DNA of 11,686 nucleotides from JAVBOD01 sp031551045. GTDB taxonomy: Bacteria > Bacteroidota > Bacteroidia > Bacteroidales > UBA932. The stretch is from assembly GCA_031551045.1 (NCBI GenBank), contig JAVBOD010000116.1, positions 1 to 11,686 of the forward strand. Direction: 5' to 3'. The notes beneath the pieces were generated by a model that saw nothing but the letters and a program-made list of their open reading frames with translations, was not told the DNA's origin and made no database searches. Positions 8,046 through 11,686 of the stretch are shown piece by piece. The number at the start of each line of letters is the position of its first letter. Positions within the stretch are counted from its first letter, which is position 1. Made by a program: the position numbers and the translations under genes.

Positions 8046-9308
8046 CTAAAACAAACTCAATTGTCCTTTCAGTTTGGCGGCTTGGCGGTCGCGCGGCGAG
8101 AGGAACAGTTTCCTCAGGTATTCGGGCTTCGCTTCCTGTACCGAAAAAGTAGCGCCGGTCAGTTCGTTGCAAGTAATAAAATATTTCGCCCGTTTCAGCA
8201 CCACGCCCATTTTGCGGAGATGTTCGCTGGTCAAGCGGTTGTAGCGGCGTGAGGCGATAATCAATTTGGCCGATTTCACGCCGATTCCCGGCACACGCAA
8301 AATCATTTCGTAATCGGCACGGTTAATGTCAATCGGAAATATTTCGGGGTGGCGCAAGGCATACGACAATTTCGGGTCGAGCTCCAAATCGAGGTTCGGA
8401 TGCGTGTCGTTTACAATTTCGTCCACTTTAAATTCGTAGAAACGCATGAGCCAGTCGGCTTGATACAAGCGGTTTTCACGTATCAGCGGAGGGGTGGCGA
8501 GCGCCGGCAAACGGCTGTCGTATGTGTTTACCGGAATGTAGCCCGAGTAATACACGCGCTTCATGGTAGGCCGCGTGTAAAGCGCCGACGACAGATGCAA
8601 AATCTGATTATCGGTTTCGGGCGTGGCGCCAACAATGACTTGTGTGCTTTGCCCCGCCGGAGCAAAACGCGGCGCCGAGCGGTATTTCCGGCGTTCTTCG
8701 GCGCTTTCCAACGCGCCTTGTTGAATATACGTCATCGGTGTGAACACGCTTTGAAAATCTTTTTCCGGCGCCAATAATTTCAAATTTTCTTCCGTTGGGA
8801 TTTCAATATTTACACTCAAGCGGTCGGCATAACGCCCGGCTTCGCTGACCAACTCACGGCTGGCGCCCGGAATACTTTTCAGGTGGATATATCCGTTATA
8901 GCGGTGCACTTCGCGCAAATCTTTGGCCACACGCACCATGCGTTCCATCGTATAGTCGGGATTACGCACCACGCCGGAACTCAGAAACAAGCCTTCGATA
9001 TAATTTCGTCGATAAAATTCGATGGTCAGTTCCACCAGTTCTTTGACCGAAAAAGTCGTGCGGCGCACATCATTGCTGCGGCGATTGACACAGTAGGCAC
9101 AATCGTACATGCAATTGTTTGTAAGCATGATTTTTAACAATGAAATGCAACGCCCGTCCTCGGCAAAGCTGTGGCAAATGCCCCAACCCTCCGTGCTGCC
9201 AATGCCTTTGCCGGTGTTTTTGCGCGTGTGTCCGCTCGATGCGCACGACACATCGTACTTGGCGGCTTCGGCTAATATCTTTAATTTTTCGAGAACAGCG
9301 TCGGTCAT
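8046..9308 (-). CDS. Radical SAM protein, putative DNA modification/repair (TIGR03916 type)
   Basis: This 420-residue protein is a radical SAM enzyme of the type linked to DUF4130 (TIGR03916, putative DNA modification/repair). The iron-sulfur cluster motif is C66-x3-C70-x2-C73 (CMYDCAYC). Residues 58-300 fit the radical SAM barrel. Before it lie Cys22, Cys45 and Cys54 in the family-like contexts SCASSG, GICHSF and DGRCIS. Residues about 333-355 (YEMILRVPGIGVKSAKLII) form a helix-hairpin-helix, which usually binds DNA without sequence specificity. The protein ends in QLSLF (416-420), matching the consensus for docking on the replication sliding clamp. It is first in a two-gene operon with the DUF4130 gene, which begins five bases after its stop codon. 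A consensus -7 promoter element lies upstream and gives a short leader, supporting ATG 9308. The substrate is unknown; action on DNA is inferred from the domains. Confidence 0.92.
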   Translation of the reverse strand: MTDAVLEKLKILAEAAKYDVSCASSGHTRKNTGKGIGSTEGWGICHSFAEDGRCISLLKIMLTNNCMYDCAYCVNRRSNDVRRTTFSVKELVELTIEFYRRNYIEGLFLSSGVVRNPDYTMERMVRVAKDLREVHRYNGYIHLKSIPGASRELVSEAGRYADRLSVNIEIPTEENLKLLAPEKDFQSVFTPMTYIQQGALESAEERRKYRSAPRFAPAGQSTQVIVGATPETDNQILHLSSALYTRPTMKRVYYSGYIPVNTYDSRLPALATPPLIRENRLYQADWLMRFYEFKVDEIVNDTHPNLDLELDPKLSYALRHPEIFPIDINRADYEMILRVPGIGVKSAKLIIASRRYNRLTSEHLRKMGVVLKRAKYFITCNELTGATFSVQEAKPEYLRKLFLSPRDRQAAKLKGQLSLF

Positions 9309-9327
9309 AAATCAATCTCAAACTTTT

Positions 9328-9335
9328 CAAAGATA
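9328..9335 (-). promoter_or_regulatory. Bacteroidota -7 promoter element of the radical SAM-DUF4130 operon
   Basis: On the minus strand this reads TATCTTTG, an exact fit to TAnnTTTG, 19 bases before the start codon at 9308. A TTTC lies about 17 bases further upstream, near 9353-9356, as a possible degenerate -33 element. Transcription would start near 9322. No LexA-like operator was recognised. Confidence 0.6.
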
Positions 9336-9404
9336 CGGAAAAATCAAATGAGAAAGTCTTCTGAAAATAGCTTAATTTATGAACAAGGAATTGTGTTGTT
9401 GTAG

Positions 9405-9539
9405 AATCAATTTTATAAATGCAAACAAGGAAGTTATATAGTTAAAATTAGCTATGCAGAGAATATAAATGGAACGGTATTTATTCCAGAAGTGAATATA
9501 TCGGAATTATCCATATGTAGTCGCTTCGCGACATCACAA
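9405..9539 (+). other. Short open stretch in intergenic DNA, possible gene remnant
   Basis: Between stop codons at 9402 and 9540 one frame stays open for 45 codons with protein-like composition, including QGSYIVKISYAEN and NGTVFIPEVN. It has no ATG start and no recognised homologue. It may be the decayed end of a gene, as the YIVKI pattern resembles strand-rich C-termini of secreted Bacteroidota proteins, or it may be chance. The surrounding 9336-9570 DNA is AT-rich and otherwise shows no gene. Confidence 0.2.
9520..9532. repeat. Small perfect hairpin
   Basis: GTCGC (9520-9524) and GCGAC (9528-9532) pair around TTC in otherwise AT-rich DNA; TGT and ACA a few bases outside can add to the symmetry. 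It may be a remnant of a dispersed palindromic repeat. No T-run follows on either strand, so it is not a terminator. Confidence 0.45.
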
Positions 9540-9570
9540 TAATACTGCTCAGTACAGAGGAAATATATGA

Positions 9571-9611
9571 TAAAACAAAAACTCCCCGACACATTGCTGC
9601 ATCGGGGAGTT
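9571..9611 (-). terminator. Intrinsic terminator of the methylmalonyl-CoA mutase gene
   Basis: AACTCCCCGA (9580-9589) pairs perfectly with TCGGGGAGTT (9602-9611) over 10 bp with a 12-base loop. Reading the minus strand, the stem is followed by TTTTGTTTTA (9580-9571). It lies about 70 bases past the mutase stop codon and is oriented to end its transcript. Confidence 0.82.
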
Positions 9612-9620
9612 GGTAGCTCG

Positions 9621-9679
9621 AGTCCCCCTTTGGGGACCTGCCCGAATGAAAGTATTCGTTCAGGCGGGTTTAGGGGGCT
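9621..9679. repeat. Composite palindromic intergenic repeat abutting the mutase stop codon
   Basis: The element is bounded by AGTCCCCC (9621-9628) and GGGGGCT (9673-9679), near-inverted ends that differ by one bulged T. Inside are a perfect 6-bp hairpin (GTCCCC 9622-9627, GGGGAC 9632-9637) and a second stem combining CCTG (9637-9640) with CAGG (9661-9664) and CGAAT (9643-9647) with ATTCG (9654-9658). From memory, related AGTCCCCC...GGGGGCT palindromes are scattered between genes in many Bacteroidota. The repeat ends exactly where the stop codon of the mutase begins, so it would be part of that mRNA's 3' end. Confidence 0.7.
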
Positions 9680-11686
9680 TTATGCTAATAGCAATTCCAT
9701 AATCTTAATCGCAGCCAACGAAACGGGCGTTCCCGGGCCGAAAATGGCAGCGGCGCCTGCTTTGTAGAGCGCATCGTAGTCTTGTGCGGGAATAACGCCA
9801 CCCACAATTACTAAAATATCTTCGCGGCCGAGTTTTTTCAACTCTTCTACAATTTGCGGAACCAGTGTTTTGTGTCCGGCAGCCAATGATGAAACGCCTA
9901 CTACATGCACGTCGTTCTCCACAGCTTGTTTGGCAGCTTCGGCGGGCGTTTGGAACAAGGGGCCCATGTCCACGTCGAATCCCACGTCGGCATAGCCGGT
10001 GGCTACTACTTTGGCGCCGCGGTCGTGACCGTCTTGTCCTAATTTGGCAATCATAATACGCGGTTGGCGGCCTTCTTTCTTTGCAAATTCGGCCACTAAT
10101 TTTTTCGCTTTTTCAAAATCGTCATTGTTCTTCACTTCCGAAGAATATACACCGGTGTTCATACGAATCGTTGCTTTATATCGTCCTGCTATTTTTTCGC
10201 ACGCATCGGAAATTTCACCGAGCGTAGCGCGTACTTTGGCGGCTTCGATAGCCAATGCCAATAGGTTGCCTGTTTTGCTTTCCGCCGCTTGGGTGATCGC
10301 TTCCAGGGCTGCTTTCACTTTTGCTTCGTCGCGGCCGGCGCGTAATTGTTTCAAACGTTCTACCTGCGATTGGCGTACTTTGGTGTTGTCCACATCCAGA
10401 ATTTCAATCGGGTCTTCTTTTTCCAAACGGTATTTGTTCAACCCAACAATCGTATCCGTGTGAGCGTCGATGCGGGCTTGCTTGCGGGCAGCCGCTTCTT
10501 CGATACGTAATTTCGGCAAGCCGGTTTCGATAGCTTTCGCCATACCGCCGAGTTTTTCCACTTCCTGAATGTGTGCCCAAGCGCGTTGTGCTATTTCATT
10601 CGTCAATGCTTCTACATAATACGAACCGGCCCAAGGATCGAGCGATTTGCAGATGTTGGTTTCTTCCTGTAAATAAATTTGGGTATTACGTGCAATACGC
10701 GCCGAGAAATCGGTAGGCAATGCAATCGCTTCGTCCAATGCGTTGGTGTGCAACGATTGTGTGTGGCCCAAAGCGGCCGCCATGGCTTCGATACAGGTAC
10801 GCGCCACGTTATTGAACGGGTCCTGTTCGGTCAACGACCAGCCCGATGTTTGCGAGTGCGTACGCAACGACAATGATTTCGGATTTTTTGGATTAAAGGT
10901 CTTTACCAATTTCGCCCACAACATACGGGCTGCGCGCATCTTGGCAATTTCCATAAAGTGATTCATACCGATTGCCCAGAAGAACGACAAGCGTGGTGCA
11001 AATTCATCGACACTCATGCCGGCTGCAATACCGGTACGAAGGTATTCCAACCCATCGGCCAGCGTGTACGCCATTTCGATGTCGCAAGTAGCGCCTGCTT
11101 CCTGCATGTGGTATCCCGAAATAGAAATCGAATTGAATTTCGGCATGTTTTTCGACGTGTATGCAAAAATATCGCCGATAATGCGCATCGAGAATTCGGG
11201 CGGATAAATGTAGGTATTACGCACCATGAATTCTTTCAAAATATCATTCTGAATGGTTCCGCTCAATTCTTCGAGCGTGGCGCCTTGTTCCAAACCGGCT
11301 ACGATGTAGAACGCCAATACGGGCAATACCGCGCCGTTCATGGTCATCGATACCGACATTTTGTTCAACGGAATTTGGTCGAACAACACTTTCATGTCTT
11401 CTACGCTGCAAATGCTCACACCGGCTTTTCCCACGTCGCCAACTACGCGCGGATGGTCGGCATCGTAGCCGCGGTGCGTAGCCAAGTCAAAAGCTACCGA
11501 CAAGCCTTTTTGTCCGGCGGCCAAGTTGCGGCGATAGAAAGCGTTCGATTCTTCGGCAGTCGAGAATCCGGCGTATTGACGGATGGTCCACGGACTCATC
11601 ACATACATCGTGCTGTAAGGCCCGCGCAAGAACGGCGGAAGCCCTGCGGCATAGTTCAGGTGTTCGAGATTTTCGAGGTCTTTGGC
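9680..11686 (-). CDS. mutB: Methylmalonyl-CoA mutase large (catalytic) subunit, N-terminus outside window
   Basis: The 668 visible residues are the large subunit of adenosylcobalamin-dependent methylmalonyl-CoA mutase, which interconverts succinyl-CoA and (R)-methylmalonyl-CoA in propionate formation or use. The frame runs off the right edge; family members are near 715 residues, so roughly 45 are missing. Visible positions: RGPYSTMY (21-28) lines the substrate channel, AGFSTAEESNAFYRRNL (39-55) and SVSMTMNGAVLP (111-122) belong to the TIM barrel, and SGYHMQEAGAT (190-200) carries the active-site histidine of this family. The C-terminal cobalamin domain has DGHDRG (552-557), whose histidine is the lower cobalt ligand. 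VGVSSLA and VGGVIP follow, and the protein ends at LLLA. No key motif is missing. An in-frame TTG at 11629 is an internal leucine, not a start. The small subunit gene would be expected upstream, beyond the window. A terminator and a palindromic repeat follow the stop. Confidence 0.97.
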   Translation of the reverse strand, partial: AKDLENLEHLNYAAGLPPFLRGPYSTMYVMSPWTIRQYAGFSTAEESNAFYRRNLAAGQKGLSVAFDLATHRGYDADHPRVVGDVGKAGVSICSVEDMKVLFDQIPLNKMSVSMTMNGAVLPVLAFYIVAGLEQGATLEELSGTIQNDILKEFMVRNTYIYPPEFSMRIIGDIFAYTSKNMPKFNSISISGYHMQEAGATCDIEMAYTLADGLEYLRTGIAAGMSVDEFAPRLSFFWAIGMNHFMEIAKMRAARMLWAKLVKTFNPKNPKSLSLRTHSQTSGWSLTEQDPFNNVARTCIEAMAAALGHTQSLHTNALDEAIALPTDFSARIARNTQIYLQEETNICKSLDPWAGSYYVEALTNEIAQRAWAHIQEVEKLGGMAKAIETGLPKLRIEEAAARKQARIDAHTDTIVGLNKYRLEKEDPIEILDVDNTKVRQSQVERLKQLRAGRDEAKVKAALEAITQAAESKTGNLLALAIEAAKVRATLGEISDACEKIAGRYKATIRMNTGVYSSEVKNNDDFEKAKKLVAEFAKKEGRQPRIMIAKLGQDGHDRGAKVVATGYADVGFDVDMGPLFQTPAEAAKQAVENDVHVVGVSSLAAGHKTLVPQIVEELKKLGREDILVIVGGVIPAQDYDALYKAGAAAIFGPGTPVSLAAIKIMELLLA

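Noticed and set aside
8041..8172. N-terminal extension of the DUF4130 protein from a start at 8172
   Set aside because: The added 44 residues overlap the 3' end of the radical SAM gene in another frame and look unlike the family, whose N-terminus matches MHCYLYDKTFEG from the ATG at 8040.
7543..8252. Plus-strand open frames across the DUF4130 and radical SAM genes
   Set aside because: They lie antisense to well-supported genes, have no recognisable domain and are expected by chance in this GC-richer region.
10044..10463. Plus-strand frame of 139 codons inside the mutase gene
   Set aside because: It is antisense to a highly conserved enzyme and has no start context or recognisable domain.
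11627..11629. TTG at 11629 as the start of methylmalonyl-CoA mutase
   Set aside because: The frame continues upstream with family-like sequence (NYAAGLPPFLRGPYSTMY), so the codon is an internal leucine and the gene runs off the window.

Overview
The window looks like a chromosomal piece of a Bacteroidota genome, most likely order Bacteroidales. The support is a SusC/SusD (RagA/RagB) pair, a secreted beta-barrel protein of a type typical of the phylum, start codons with no Shine-Dalgarno sequence, and promoter elements matching the Bacteroidota -7 consensus TAnnTTTG. The right half reads richer in GC than the left by eye; I did not compute it.

Layout, left to right. (1) 22-4701, plus strand: a two-gene nutrient-uptake operon, a SusC-type TonB-dependent transporter followed after 21 bases by a SusD-type surface lipoprotein, closed by a strong intrinsic terminator (4765-4798). 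No glycoside hydrolase, sulfatase, peptidase or regulator gene is visible beside it, so the substrate is unknown. (2) 4936-6072, plus: a secreted protein of unknown function with a probable C-terminal outer-membrane barrel. (3) 6171-7181, plus: an integral membrane protein of the PfoR/PTS_EIIC_2 type, with no phosphotransferase partner domains. (4) 7198-7266: an inverted repeat with arms of about 9-base periodicity, between converging genes. (5) 9308-7279, minus: a two-gene operon of a radical SAM protein and a DUF4130 protein, a widespread but biochemically uncharacterised pair predicted to act in DNA modification or repair. The radical SAM protein ends in QLSLF, a match to the bacterial sliding-clamp-binding consensus. 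(6) 9309-9679: a noncoding stretch with a promoter, two small hairpins, a terminator and a composite palindromic repeat. (7) 11686-9680, minus: the large subunit of methylmalonyl-CoA mutase, with its N-terminus cut off by the right edge of the window.

The genes do not form one pathway. SusC/SusD serve uptake at the outer membrane, the mutase belongs to the succinate-propionate pathway, and the radical SAM/DUF4130 pair is a separate probable DNA-metabolism unit. That pair is the best candidate for under-described biology. Its two most informative features are the clamp-binding-like tail and three cysteines upstream of the radical SAM motif. No tRNA, rRNA, CRISPR array, insertion sequence or phage gene was recognised.
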